This document shows, piece by piece, positions 29,591-39,169 of a stretch of 64,000 nucleotides of DNA. Positions within the stretch are counted from its first letter, which is position 1, and every line of letters starts with the position of its first letter. Source of the DNA: Paraburkholderia silviterrae. Lineage in GTDB: Bacteria; Pseudomonadota; Gammaproteobacteria; Burkholderiales; Burkholderiaceae. Location: positions 350,368-414,367 of the forward strand of contig NZ_SMRP01000001.1 of the NCBI RefSeq assembly GCF_004353915.1, in the 5' to 3' direction. A program made the translations under genes and the position numbers. The notes beneath the pieces were generated by a model. That model was not told the DNA's origin and searched no databases. It saw only the letters and a list, made by a program, of their open reading frames with translations.

Positions 29591-29664
29591 CAACTGTGCA
29601 CTGTTCAGAGAAAATCCGCGCAACTGTACATGGTTTTATATGCGGCCCGGAAGAACACTATACT
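29591..29664 (+). promoter_or_regulatory. Direct-repeat operator and promoter candidate for the aminotransferase gene
   Basis: CAACTGTGCACTGTT (29591) and CAACTGTACATGGTT (29621) agree at 12 of 15 positions and lie 30 bases apart, three helical turns. A TATACT hexamer near 29659 fits a -10 element; no good -35 is seen. Direct repeats like this suit a GntR/MocR-type activator, but the regulator is not in view. The rest of 29419-29719 shows no gene. Confidence 0.4.
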
Positions 29665-29719
29665 TTTCCCCGCCGCCCATGTGCGCGCACCTCTTTCCAG
29701 CACCGCAAAGGAACCCATC

Positions 29720-30985
29720 ATGACCGACAACACGCGCCCCACCGACTCCCTGACCCAGCAACGGGCGGCGGCGGCCGCCGCGGCGTTGCCGGTGTCCTGC
29801 CCGAGCGTGGACCCGCTCTCGAGCATCCTGCCCGAGGAGCCGCTGCTCATGATGGGCGCGGGCCCCGTGCCCATTCCTGACGCCGTCGCAAAAGCGAACT
29901 CGGTCGTCATCAATCACCTCGGCGACACCATGGCGCGCGTCATCGACCAGGTGAAGACCATGGCGCGCTACGTCTTCCAAACACGCTCGAACTGGGTGCT
30001 CGGCGTGGCCGGCCCAGGCTCGGCGGCCATGGAGATGGCGGTCTCGAATCTCGCCTGGCCGGGCACGCGCGTGCTCTCCATCGTGAACGGCTTCTTCAGC
30101 GCGCGGATGGCGGAGATGGCGCGGCGCGTCGGCGCCGAGGTCACCACGCTCGAAGTGGCCGACCGCGAGATCGTCTCGCTCGATACGCTCGCGCAGGCCA
30201 TCGAGCGCACGCGCCCCGAAGTCGTCACCGTCGTACACGGCGAGACTTCCAACACCGTGTGGAACCGCCAGTTGCAGGACATCGTGCGCGTCGCGAAGGC
30301 CGTGGGCGCGCTGGTCGTCGTGGACGCGGTCTGCACGCTGAGCACGATGCCGCTGGACATGGACGCATGGGGCATCGACGTGGTCATCACCGGCGGCCAG
30401 AAGGGGCTCTCGTCGATCCCCGGCGTTTCGCTGATCGCGTTCTCCGATGCTGCGTGGGATCGCGTGCGCGAGCGCACCGTGCCCAACACGCATTGGTGCC
30501 TCGACGCCATGCTCGCCGAGAACTTCTGGCACAACGCGGGCTATCACTACACCGCGCCCGTCTCGGGCGTGCTCGCACTGCACGAGGCACTGCGGCTAGT
30601 CTGCACGGAGACGCTCGAAAAGCGCTTCGCACGGCATCAGCGCTGCTCGCTCGCGCTACAGAGCGGCGTGACCGCGCTCGGTCTCGAGCTCTATACGCCC
30701 GAAACGTGCCGTCTGAACTCCGTGGTCGGCATCGCGTTGCCCGCGAGCGTCACGCCGCGCGACGTATGCAACCATATCTCGCGACAGTATCAGGTGGAGA
30801 TTGCCGGATCGTTCGGACTCCCCATCGTGCGCATCGGGCAGATGGGCGAGCAATGCCGCGAGCACCATCTGTTTCGCACCGTGCACGCGCTCGGCCGCAC
30901 GATGTGCGACCTGGGCGCGGACGTGGATCTGCCGGCCGGTGTGGCCGCGCTCGAAGAGTCGCTTTCGGCGGCCGGGCGCCGCTGA
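29720..30985 (+). CDS. Class V PLP-dependent aminotransferase (serine-glyoxylate/alanine-glyoxylate type)
   Basis: A 421-residue PLP enzyme of fold type I. The internal-aldimine lysine is Lys228 in ITGGQKGLSS, preceded by Asp202 (VVVDAVCTLS) that holds the pyridine nitrogen. GPGSAAMEMA near 99-107 is the cofactor phosphate region. An Ala-rich 25-residue N-terminal extension precedes the conserved part. AAAGGA lies before the ATG. Likely substrates are serine or alanine with glyoxylate or pyruvate; the sequence alone does not choose. Flanked by a thioesterase and a methyltransferase with no clear pathway link. Confidence 0.85.
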   Translation: MTDNTRPTDSLTQQRAAAAAAALPVSCPSVDPLSSILPEEPLLMMGAGPVPIPDAVAKANSVVINHLGDTMARVIDQVKTMARYVFQTRSNWVLGVAGPGSAAMEMAVSNLAWPGTRVLSIVNGFFSARMAEMARRVGAEVTTLEVADREIVSLDTLAQAIERTRPEVVTVVHGETSNTVWNRQLQDIVRVAKAVGALVVVDAVCTLSTMPLDMDAWGIDVVITGGQKGLSSIPGVSLIAFSDAAWDRVRERTVPNTHWCLDAMLAENFWHNAGYHYTAPVSGVLALHEALRLVCTETLEKRFARHQRCSLALQSGVTALGLELYTPETCRLNSVVGIALPASVTPRDVCNHISRQYQVEIAGSFGLPIVRIGQMGEQCREHHLFRTVHALGRTMCDLGADVDLPAGVAALEESLSAAGRR

Positions 30986-31072
30986 ACGAAGCTGCGTGCG
31001 CCGGGCCGGGCGCCATTGGTGGAGCGTTACAGACAGCGCGCCCCGGGCGGCCCGCCGCCGCCGGGGAGCGCC

Positions 31073-31888
31073 CTACGCGCAGCGCGCCCGCACGCAGAGA
31101 AAGGCGGGAGACAGCGCAAGCTCCGCATGGAGCCTGGGCGCAACCGCCTTCATCTCCGGCTGCGGCAGCGGCTCGACCAGCTGCTCGATCGCCCAGCCGC
31201 TCGCGGTGAGCGCATTGACGATATCGGCGAGTGGCCGGCGGTACGCCTCCACATAGGGCTTGGGCTCGCCGAAGCCACCCCAGTGCAGGCCAAAGCGCGT
31301 GGTCTCGAAGTACGAGCGCCCGCCACGTGTGCGCGTGTCGATCCAGTCGCGCATGGGATGCGCCATCGAAAACACGAGTAGCGCACCGGGCCGGGCCACG
31401 CGCCGGAATTCGGCGAAGGTGGGCGCAAGGTGCTCCACATAGTCGAGCGCGAGCGAGCAGACGATGCGGTCGAACTGGGCGTTGGCGAGCCAGCCGAGCG
31501 GCTGGCCCAGATCGCCTTGCGTCACCTCCACGGGCAGGCCCGCGCAGCGCGACTTCGCCAGCTCGACCATCGCCGGCGTCACGTCGAATGCGCTCACCCG
31601 CGCGCCCGCACGCGCCAGCTCGGCGCTGACAATGCCTGGCCCACAGCCCGCATCGAGCACGCAAAGCCCCGCCACATCGCCGAGCAGCGCGGCCGTGGCT
31701 GGACGCTCGTAGAGTGCGTTGTGCGGCTTCTCCGGCGCGATTTGCGCGTAACGCTGCGCGAACTGCGTGTAGTTCGCGCAGCCGGGAAGCTCGCGCGCGG
31801 CGCTCGCGCCGGGCGCCGCTTCGGCGTGAGCGTCGGACGTGCAAGGAGCGCTATCGTGAGGGACTTTGTCGTGGGTGTCGTTGTGCAT
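31073..31888 (-). CDS. SAM-dependent methyltransferase (Methyltransf_11 type)
   Basis: A 271-residue class I methyltransferase. Motif I is VLDAGCGPG (about residue 76-84), followed by AFDVTPAMVELA and the motif IV-like FDRIVCSLALDYVEHL. The N-terminal 35 residues are low-complexity. The C-terminal part (MRDWIDTRTRGG, then HWGGFGEP) resembles small-molecule methyltransferases of the UbiE/Tam kind. Substrate unknown. It ends the minus-strand run that begins with the T6SS, 28 bases after the HExxH gene, and could be co-transcribed with it. Confidence 0.82.
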   Translation of the reverse strand: MHNDTHDKVPHDSAPCTSDAHAEAAPGASAARELPGCANYTQFAQRYAQIAPEKPHNALYERPATAALLGDVAGLCVLDAGCGPGIVSAELARAGARVSAFDVTPAMVELAKSRCAGLPVEVTQGDLGQPLGWLANAQFDRIVCSLALDYVEHLAPTFAEFRRVARPGALLVFSMAHPMRDWIDTRTRGGRSYFETTRFGLHWGGFGEPKPYVEAYRRPLADIVNALTASGWAIEQLVEPLPQPEMKAVAPRLHAELALSPAFLCVRARCA

Positions 31889-31916
31889 GCTGGTGCGACG
31901 TGGTTAAGCGAAAGCG

Positions 31917-32906
31917 CTATTGTCCCGCGTTTTTCCCAGCATTGCGCACGCTCAGTTCCAGCCCCCGCTTCACGCGTGCGATATCCACGCCGCCCGCGCC
32001 CGGCACATCGGCGAGCGGCATGAAGCGCGCGGGCGTGTGCAGCAGATAGGCCTGCAACTCGTCGATCACGATACGGTCCGACGGGTCGTAGCCCATGCTC
32101 GTCAGCTCTTCGGTGAGCGCCTCGCGCTCCGTGTAGGTCAGCTGATGCCACCAGAATGCGCGGCACGCCTCGGCATAGGCAGGGTCGGAGAAGTAGCGCC
32201 AGTGCCCGAGCTCGTGGCTCAGGATCGCCGCGCGCACCTCGGTGTCGATCACCTCCCCTGCTGGCCCCGTTCCCGTGCCTGGGATCGTGACGAGAAAATC
32301 ATGCGCCGACGCGGCGCGCCATGTCATCCCGCCCTCGCCCGCCTCTTGCCGAATGAGGCCCCATTGCGCAAGCAGTGTCTGCAACGCGCGCTCACCTTCG
32401 GTGAGGCTCACGTGCTGGCGCTGCGCCACATCGAAGAACTGAGCAATGCGCGCCGTGCTGAAATTGTTGCCCGCCGTGAGGCCCGCCGGGTCTTCGCCGA
32501 AGCGGCGCGCACTCGCGACAATGGCGTTCATCGACACCACGCGGTCGCGCGGCATGTCGCGCCGCTCCACCAGCGCCACGACGCGCGAGAACATCGCGCC
32601 CTGCGCCGCGAGGCTTGGCGCGTGCAGCACGTACAGGCCGGGCTGGTCCGTGATGGCGTAGAGCCGCAACGTGGGGCCCAGCGGCAATGCGCCCGCAAGC
32701 TGCGCGAGCGGCAAGTGCACGACCTCGGGATGCGGCGCGAACGCGTCGGCGAGCTGGGCGCTCAACGCGCCCGCGGACACAGGCGTGCCGGCAGCGACCC
32801 CGTCAGGGTGCGCGAGACCGGCACACAGGCACGCAAACGTTGCGCACGCAACATTCAAGACACGCCCGCGTGCGCGCGAGACGGCGCCCCGTAATCCGCT
32901 AGACAT
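31917..32906 (-). CDS. Secreted HExxH putative metallopeptidase
   Basis: A 329-residue protein of no family I can name. The N-terminus has a hydrophobic stretch (VLNVACATFACLCAGLA, about 16-32) and looks exported. A zinc-protease signature H231-ELG-H235 sits in ILSHELGHWRYFS, and E283 in IDELQAY is a plausible third ligand, giving a gluzincin-like arrangement. The ATG at 32906 lies 20 bases after the OmpA-like gene, at the downstream end of the T6SS run. A cell-envelope or secretion-linked peptidase is possible; activity is inferred from the motif only. Confidence 0.6.
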   Translation of the reverse strand: MSSGLRGAVSRARGRVLNVACATFACLCAGLAHPDGVAAGTPVSAGALSAQLADAFAPHPEVVHLPLAQLAGALPLGPTLRLYAITDQPGLYVLHAPSLAAQGAMFSRVVALVERRDMPRDRVVSMNAIVASARRFGEDPAGLTAGNNFSTARIAQFFDVAQRQHVSLTEGERALQTLLAQWGLIRQEAGEGGMTWRAASAHDFLVTIPGTGTGPAGEVIDTEVRAAILSHELGHWRYFSDPAYAEACRAFWWHQLTYTEREALTEELTSMGYDPSDRIVIDELQAYLLHTPARFMPLADVPGAGGVDIARVKRGLELSVRNAGKNAGQ

Positions 32907-32926
32907 GCGCAAGGGCGGCACGGAGC

Positions 32927-33529
32927 TCAGTCGGTAACGGTCACGATCGTCACGCGGCGATTCTCCGGCGCCGCCGGATTGCGCGTATTGAGCGGCTCGT
33001 TCGAGCCCTTGCCCACTGCGCTCAAGCGCTCCGCCGCAATGCCGTCCTGCTGCGTGAGGTAGTCGACCACGGCCTGGGCGCGTTGCTGCGAGAGCGTCAT
33101 GTTCGCATCGGCATTGCCGCGCGGGTCGGCATGGCCCTCCACGCGGAACCGGAAGGCGGAGAGCTTGTCCGATTGCAGCGCCCGCGCAACCTTGTCGAGC
33201 GCGCCGCGCGCCGTGCTCGTGAGATCCGTGGAATTCGTCGCGAAGGTGATCAGCATTTGCGCCGACGGGGCTTTCGCGGGCCGCTTTGCCTTCGCCGACA
33301 TCGCGCCCGGCTGTTGATTCGACAGCACGAAGCCGCGCGTGAGCACGTCGCCGGTCGTCTCGTTCGGCGTAAGCGCGTTGGTGATGGACTGCTCGGTGAT
33401 GTCCTTCTCTTTCATCACCTGTGCGTGAGCGGGGGTCTGCATCGCGATCGCGACGGCGCAGCAGGCGAGCGCGGCAGGCCACACACGCCGCAGCCGCGCT
33501 TGCGAGACATTCTTCGTGAAAGCCAACAT
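32927..33529 (-). CDS. OmpA-family peptidoglycan-binding protein
   Basis: A 200-residue exported protein. The signal peptide (about 37 residues) ends TPAHAQ. The C-terminal OmpA domain (about 85-200) has FRVEGHADPRGNADANMTLSQQRAQAVVDYL and NRRVTIVTV, with the Asp and Arg that bind diaminopimelate in peptidoglycan. GGAGAG precedes the ATG at 33529. It is 68 bases after tagF, so it probably belongs to the T6SS as a cell-wall anchor (TagN/TagL-like role), in addition to the OmpA domain of TssL. Confidence 0.82.
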   Translation of the reverse strand: MLAFTKNVSQARLRRVWPAALACCAVAIAMQTPAHAQVMKEKDITEQSITNALTPNETTGDVLTRGFVLSNQQPGAMSAKAKRPAKAPSAQMLITFATNSTDLTSTARGALDKVARALQSDKLSAFRFRVEGHADPRGNADANMTLSQQRAQAVVDYLTQQDGIAAERLSAVGKGSNEPLNTRNPAAPENRRVTIVTVTD

Positions 33530-33597
33530 GTCATCTCTCCATTGAATCCAATCTTGTGCCGTGGCGCGACCTCGCAATTGCGCGCCCTGCTTGAGTC

Positions 33598-34269
33598 TCA
33601 ATCGTGGCGCAGCGCGATCGCCGTCTGCCACGGCGCCTGCGCGACGTCGAGCAGATCCGCGAAACGCGGCCCATCGAGCAGACCCTCGGCAATGCGCAGC
33701 GTTGCCGGAACCGCATCCGATCCTTCGCTCCACCACATGCTCTCACCCACCGCCGCGCGCCTGGCCAGGCACTCGCCCAGCGCAGCACCGGGCGCTTCGC
33801 CCTCAGGCACACAAGCATAACGCCATGGCGCGCCGTCGTCCTGCCCGAATCCATCGAGCGCGCCCACCTGCTCGTCGAAGCGCTCGAGATCGAAAGACGG
33901 TGCCAAGGTCGAAAGCGCAAGCCCGGTCGCCGCATCGAACCACGCCTGCGCGCCGCGCAGCCAGCCCGCGAGCAGCGCCTGCGCCATCGGCCGCGCGAGC
34001 GTGAACGGAAAGTACCTGCCCACGCGGTCCACGCCCGGCATCATCACGCCCACCCAGGCCTCCTCGCCGCACAGCGCCGCGCCCAGCGCGAAGCACCACA
34101 CCGGCGCGTTCAGGTAAAGCGGCAACCACTGCGCGCCATAGCGCGCCCGCGCTTCGAGCATGCCGGTCTGGACGCTGCGGTCCCACGGCTCGATAAACGC
34201 CGTCGGCAGCCGCCGCGCCACAAAATCGCCATGCGTGCGCACCTTGCCGAAGAACCCTGACTCGCTCAT
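33598..34269 (-). CDS. tagF: T6SS-associated protein TagF (ImpM family)
   Basis: A 223-residue protein of the TagF/ImpM family, recognised from GFFGKVRTHGDFVARRLP at the N-terminus and VGVMMPGVDRVGRYFPFTLA. In studied systems TagF restrains T6SS firing post-translationally, often through Fha. The ATG overlaps the tssM stop (ATGA), so both are translated together. Cytoplasmic. Confidence 0.88.
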   Translation of the reverse strand: MSESGFFGKVRTHGDFVARRLPTAFIEPWDRSVQTGMLEARARYGAQWLPLYLNAPVWCFALGAALCGEEAWVGVMMPGVDRVGRYFPFTLARPMAQALLAGWLRGAQAWFDAATGLALSTLAPSFDLERFDEQVGALDGFGQDDGAPWRYACVPEGEAPGAALGECLARRAAVGESMWWSEGSDAVPATLRIAEGLLDGPRFADLLDVAQAPWQTAIALRHD

Positions 34270-37200
34270 AGATGATCAGGACAACGGAACTGATCGATCA
34301 TGCCGCGCCGGAACGGATTCGTCACACTGCTCGCGTCCAGCTCCAGCTGCACGTGCCGGCCATCCGAGGCGAAATCGATCTTGAACCGGTCGGGCTGGCC
34401 CATCTGCTGCAATTGCGCCTTGTCCATCAGATGCAGGAGCGCCCACGGGCCGTCGGCGCGCGGCGCGTCGCCGTTGCCGGGCGGCGCGAACTCCACGTGC
34501 GCCTGCCCCGTGCCCTTGCCGCTCGGCCACTGGAAGCCCATGCCCTCGTTCGCGCCCGGCTTGGCGACCCATTGCTGGCCATCCACGTCGAGCGTGAATT
34601 GCGTGATCGACGGATCGATCGCGATCGGCTTGACCGTGAAGCGCACCGAGACGTCGCGCCCGCCCGCGCGGAACAGCGCATCGCGAATCTGCGCGGCGCG
34701 CTGGAATTGCACGAGCACATCGTCTGGAATGCCAAGCGATTCCGTGCCCGGCCGCCAGCGCCACACGGGCCCCGACATGTCGACGAAGTTCTGCAGATTC
34801 TTCTGGAAGAAGTCGTCGATCAGGCCGCCCGGCGCGAGCAGGCGGCCGAAGTCGTCGGGCGCGGCGTCGCGCGTGGAGCTGCGCACGAGCGGGTAGCGCC
34901 CGTCGAGCGCCTGCTTGCACAATTGCCCGACGTTCGCGAGCCAGAGCGCATTCAGGCGCGCACGCTCGCCGCCTGCCATCAGCGCCGTGGCGCCTGTCGC
35001 CACGTCGTTCGCGACCGCCGCCAGCGGCGCAGGCGCGCCCTGCGAGGCGAGCTTGAGCTTGCCGATGGCGTCGCCGGGCGGCGGAGCCAGGCCCTGGCGG
35101 CGCGCGGTGTCGGCGGCCTGGAGGTAGGTGGCCGCGTCCTTGAGCGCCGCGAGCTGCGTGTCGAGCGGCGCCGGCCCTTGCGCACCGGGCTTGCCCACGA
35201 GGTCGTGCAGCGCCTGGAAATGCGCATCGACCGGATTGACCTGTGCAGGTGCACCGTTCGCAGTGTCGTCGGGGGCATTGCCGAGCGCGCTCTCCAGCTT
35301 CTTCTTCATCGCCTCGATCTTGCCGTTGATGAGCGCGCCCGCCTGCGCGCCAATCGAGCCGCCTTCGTTGATGCTGCCGAGCGTGGTCTCCTGCGCCGCC
35401 GCCACCATCACCGCGCGCAGCGGCGAATCGGCATTGCCGAGCGCGTAGGCCACGCGCGCGCCCTTGTCCACGCCGTCGAACGGCACCACGTCGATGTCGC
35501 CGAGCAGCGCGTCCCACTGGCGGATGTATTCGTCGTAGTAGAGCTGCGTCATCGCCGTCTTGAGGTCGTTGGCGGCAGCGGGCGTGAGCACCTGTTCGTC
35601 GCGGCCGAGCACCCAGTTGTCGCGCGCCACGTCGAGCACCGCCGTGTCGCGCAGCGCGAGGAACTTGCGATAGCCCGCGAGCGTGAATGCGCCGGGCACG
35701 CCGCGCGTGAGCGGCGTGCCGCTCTTGCGCACCAGCACGAGCGCCGCGTTCTGGCCACCCACGCCCGCCACGCTGAAGTCGGGCAGATGCTGGGCGTCGA
35801 GATCGCGCCGCACGCTTTCGAACATGCGCTGCGCGAGCGGCATCTTCGCGAGGTTCGTGCGCGCCTGCTGGATCAGGCTCTTGTCGAGCGGCAGCGAGGG
35901 GTCGAAGAACGCGGGCTCGAACAGCGCGGCAAGATGGCCGTCGATATCGTTGCGCTGCGCGTCACTCGCATCGCGCAACGGGCCGCGTTGCCAGTCGACG
36001 TCGGCCCACAGGCGCACCGCATCGGCGTCGTAGTGCGACGGGTCGCCGAGCATCAGGTAGGCGCGCAGCACTTCGTACTGGAACTCGCCGTTGTTCGCAT
36101 CGCCGCGCCGCAACTCCTCTTCCATGCGCCGCACCACGAGCGGCAGCAGCGTTTGCCCCAGCAGCCGGCGGTAGCTCGCCTGCGCTTCGAGCCCGAGCTT
36201 GTCGCCCTGGTAGAGCCCGAGGCGCGAGAGCCACGGCGCGCTCGCGTTGCGCTGCGCATAGCCGCCGGGCAAGTCGCGCGCGGCGTTCAGGAGCGGCAGC
36301 AGCGCGAGCGGATTGTCGGTGGGCGGCGTGGCCTGTGCCAGCTGCTTGAGTGCCTCGGTTTGCTGCGCCGCGTGCGCCACGTAGGCTTCATTGCGCTGAT
36401 AGCTGATGAAAAACGCCCCGAGCGCGAGCAGCGTGACGAGTGCGATCGCGCCCAGCGCAATGCGCTGCAGCCAAGCGCGCCGCTGCTCCAGCCGGCGGTT
36501 GGTGCCTGCGACCCCGGACTCGTGAAAGATCACGTCGCGCAGGAGCCGCGTGATGAAGTACGCACGTCCCGCCGATGCATCGGGCAGCACGACCTGCTGC
36601 TGCAGGCCGAGCGCGGCGGCCACGGCGCTCATGACACGGTCGATCGGGCGCCCTTCCTGCGTGCCGCTCGTGAAATAGACGCCGCGCAGCAGCACCGGCT
36701 TCTCGTAGCGCGACGCACTGAACGCTTCACTCAGGAAAGTCTGCAATACGCCTTCTAGCCCCGCGAACTGCTGCGGGAATCCGTAGACGAGCGCGCGCCG
36801 CCGCGTGTCCGTCTCCTGCTGCATGCGATGCAGCACGCGCGCCTGCAAGCGCTTCTCCAGCGCGTCGAACTGCGCCGGAAACTGCGCGAGCGTGTCGTTC
36901 GGACTGCCTGGATTAGCGGGACTGCCGTCCTCGTCGAAGGCGAACGTCACGCCCCAGACCTGCTCGCGCTCGTCGCGGCCCAGGTCGTCGAAGAACTCGG
37001 CGAACCCGGCCAGCAAATCGCACTTCGTCACCAGCACATAGACCGGAAAGCGCGTGCCGAGGCGCTCATAGAGCTCCTTCAGGCGCTCGTGCACGGCCGA
37101 GGCCTGCAACGCGCGCTGGGTGTCGGTCAGCTGCAGCAGATCCTGCGCCGAGACCGCCACGATCACGCCATTGAGCGGGCGGCGCGGCCGGTACTTGCGC

Positions 37201-37835
37201 AGCAGTTGCAGGAAGCCGCCCCACGCGGCCTGGTCGGCGGCCGCGAAGCTGTCCTGCGTGGTGAAGCGGCCTGCGGTGTCGAGCAGCACCGCGTCGTCGG
37301 TGAACCACCAGTCGCAGTTGCGCGTGCCGCCCACGCCGCCCACCGCCTGGTCGCCCAGTTGCGTCGAGAGCGGAAATTTCAGGCCCGAGTGCGTGAGCGC
37401 CGTGGTCTTGCCGGTGCCCGGCGCGCCCACGAACATGTACCACGGCAGCTGGTACACGTACTGGCTCCCGAAGCGCCCCTTCACGCGCGACTTGCGCAGA
37501 ATGGCCATGGCCTCTTCGAAGCGCTTGCGCAACGCGCTCACGTCGGCGTCCGATTGCTCCTTGCCAGGCGCAGCCTGTTCCTCGCCCTCGGCCACCACGC
37601 GCGTGAACTTCACGTTGGCGAGGCGCACGCGCAGCCAGCGCACGAACCAGTAAAGCGCCCACAGCAAGAACAGGATCGCGATCACGATCCAGCGGCTCGT
37701 GCCCGATTCGAGCGGCGCGCTGCCCGCCCATGCGAAGAGCGGCCCTTCGATCCACACGATCAGCGCGAGCGCGAGCACGCCCAGAAACGACAGCACGATC
37801 GTACGTCGCAACCAGTCCACCAGCTTCTTGATCAT
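34266..37835 (-). CDS. tssM: T6SS membrane-complex protein TssM (IcmF)
   Basis: A 1189-residue inner-membrane scaffold. Two N-terminal membrane segments (about 12-32 and 45-65) frame a short loop. The cytoplasmic NTPase-like domain has an intact Walker A, GAPGTGKTT (about 138), and DTAGRF. A third membrane segment lies near 455-475, followed by the large periplasmic IcmF/DUF1215 region. Full length for the family. It forms the T6SS membrane complex with TssL. Overlaps tssL (ATGA) and tagF. Confidence 0.94.
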   Translation of the reverse strand: MIKKLVDWLRRTIVLSFLGVLALALIVWIEGPLFAWAGSAPLESGTSRWIVIAILFLLWALYWFVRWLRVRLANVKFTRVVAEGEEQAAPGKEQSDADVSALRKRFEEAMAILRKSRVKGRFGSQYVYQLPWYMFVGAPGTGKTTALTHSGLKFPLSTQLGDQAVGGVGGTRNCDWWFTDDAVLLDTAGRFTTQDSFAAADQAAWGGFLQLLRKYRPRRPLNGVIVAVSAQDLLQLTDTQRALQASAVHERLKELYERLGTRFPVYVLVTKCDLLAGFAEFFDDLGRDEREQVWGVTFAFDEDGSPANPGSPNDTLAQFPAQFDALEKRLQARVLHRMQQETDTRRRALVYGFPQQFAGLEGVLQTFLSEAFSASRYEKPVLLRGVYFTSGTQEGRPIDRVMSAVAAALGLQQQVVLPDASAGRAYFITRLLRDVIFHESGVAGTNRRLEQRRAWLQRIALGAIALVTLLALGAFFISYQRNEAYVAHAAQQTEALKQLAQATPPTDNPLALLPLLNAARDLPGGYAQRNASAPWLSRLGLYQGDKLGLEAQASYRRLLGQTLLPLVVRRMEEELRRGDANNGEFQYEVLRAYLMLGDPSHYDADAVRLWADVDWQRGPLRDASDAQRNDIDGHLAALFEPAFFDPSLPLDKSLIQQARTNLAKMPLAQRMFESVRRDLDAQHLPDFSVAGVGGQNAALVLVRKSGTPLTRGVPGAFTLAGYRKFLALRDTAVLDVARDNWVLGRDEQVLTPAAANDLKTAMTQLYYDEYIRQWDALLGDIDVVPFDGVDKGARVAYALGNADSPLRAVMVAAAQETTLGSINEGGSIGAQAGALINGKIEAMKKKLESALGNAPDDTANGAPAQVNPVDAHFQALHDLVGKPGAQGPAPLDTQLAALKDAATYLQAADTARRQGLAPPPGDAIGKLKLASQGAPAPLAAVANDVATGATALMAGGERARLNALWLANVGQLCKQALDGRYPLVRSSTRDAAPDDFGRLLAPGGLIDDFFQKNLQNFVDMSGPVWRWRPGTESLGIPDDVLVQFQRAAQIRDALFRAGGRDVSVRFTVKPIAIDPSITQFTLDVDGQQWVAKPGANEGMGFQWPSGKGTGQAHVEFAPPGNGDAPRADGPWALLHLMDKAQLQQMGQPDRFKIDFASDGRHVQLELDASSVTNPFRRGMIDQFRCPDHL

Positions 37836-39118
37836 GGCGTGGCTCCCGGTGCGAGCACGGCAATGTCCACGCGGCGATTACGCGCGCGGTTGGCGGCAGT
37901 GTCGTTCGGCGCGATGGGCTCGGTGTCGCCGCGCCCCTCGGCGGTGAAGCGCGCGGGCGTGCCGGTGCGGGCGACCAGCAGGTCCTTCACGGTCTCCGCG
38001 CGCGCCTGGGAGAGATGCCAGTTCGACGGGAAGCGCGCGGAAATGAGCCGCTGATTGTCGGTGTGGCCCGTGACCACGACGTTGCCGCGCACGTCCTTCA
38101 AGGCGTCGCCGATGCGCTGGACGATCGGCAAATACGTGGGCGTGAGCTCCGCGCTGCCCGAGGCGAACAGGCCGTCGCCGTTCACCTCGACAATGGTGCG
38201 GTCGGGCTGTGTAGTCACGCGCACGAGGCCCTGCGCGATCTCGGGCGCGAGGAATTGCGCGAGTTTGGGCGCGGGCTTCGGTGCGGCCTCCATCTTCGCC
38301 ACGAGCACCGGCGGCGGCGCGACGCGGATCGCGTGCAGCGCCTGAAACACGCTGTCCGATGCGTCGTTGAGCCGGAAGCTCAGGACGAGATGCACGACCA
38401 CCAGCACGACGCACGCCACGGCCACCGCCACCCACAGCGGCACCAGTTGCAACAGCGGTTTGCGCTCCACGCTCACGGGCTGCCATTGCGGCGAGAGCTC
38501 GCGCTCGATGGCGCCGCGCTGCGCGCGGATCATCTGTTCGAGCCGCTCGCGCACCGCGTCGAGCTGGGTGCGGCCACCGTCGATGAGGCGGTAGCGCCCT
38601 TCGAAGCCGAGGCCGAGTATCACGTACATCAGTTCGAGCACGTCGACGTTCGCGCCGGGGTTCTGCGCGAGCCGCTGGAGAATCAGGAAGAAGCGCTCGC
38701 CGCCCGAGGCCTCGTTATGGAAGGTCACGAGCAGGCTGCGGCTCGCCCACGCCCCCGCGCCCCAGGGCGTGCTGGAAATCGCCTCGTCGAGGAAGGTGCA
38801 CAGGCAATAGCGCGAGGCGCCGAGCTTTTCGTCGTCGTAACCGCTTGCGCGCCCCTGCGTCTCGAAGGCGCGCACCATCTGAATCAGTTGCGTGCGCAAC
38901 TGTTCGAGGTCGGGGTGCGTGGGCAGCTGGCGCAGCGGCAAGGCCAGGTCGATGAGCGGATTGGCTGCGCGCAGCAGCGGATTCAGGCCGCCCGCGCCAG
39001 CGGGAATCGGCGCGACGGACGACGCCGCGGCCACAAACGGCGCACGCGCGCCGCCCGGCGTCGGGATCAGGATCGTGGCGCCGGGGTCGGCGCTCATGCG
39101 TGGGTCGTCGGGTGACAC
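37832..39118 (-). CDS. tssL: T6SS membrane-complex protein TssL with C-terminal OmpA domain
   Basis: A 428-residue protein. The N-terminal cytoplasmic DotU/TssL domain (about 45-225: YCLCTFLDEAISSTPWG, then ILGLGFEGRYRL) is followed by one membrane segment (VPLWVAVAVACVVLVVVHLVL). A periplasmic OmpA-like domain (VVTGHTDNQ, then NWHLSQARAETVKDLL) should bind peptidoglycan, making this an evolved TssL. The start is taken as GTG at 39118, which has AGGAGGA eight bases upstream; the ATG at 39097 lacks any such site. Overlaps tssM by 4 bases. Confidence 0.92.
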   Translation of the reverse strand: MSPDDPRMSADPGATILIPTPGGARAPFVAAASSVAPIPAGAGGLNPLLRAANPLIDLALPLRQLPTHPDLEQLRTQLIQMVRAFETQGRASGYDDEKLGASRYCLCTFLDEAISSTPWGAGAWASRSLLVTFHNEASGGERFFLILQRLAQNPGANVDVLELMYVILGLGFEGRYRLIDGGRTQLDAVRERLEQMIRAQRGAIERELSPQWQPVSVERKPLLQLVPLWVAVAVACVVLVVVHLVLSFRLNDASDSVFQALHAIRVAPPPVLVAKMEAAPKPAPKLAQFLAPEIAQGLVRVTTQPDRTIVEVNGDGLFASGSAELTPTYLPIVQRIGDALKDVRGNVVVTGHTDNQRLISARFPSNWHLSQARAETVKDLLVARTGTPARFTAEGRGDTEPIAPNDTAANRARNRRVDIAVLAPGATP

Positions 39119-39169
39119 GGTGCACGTCCTCCTCAATCGATGGCGCCGCTGCGCCAGACGCAAGCGCCC

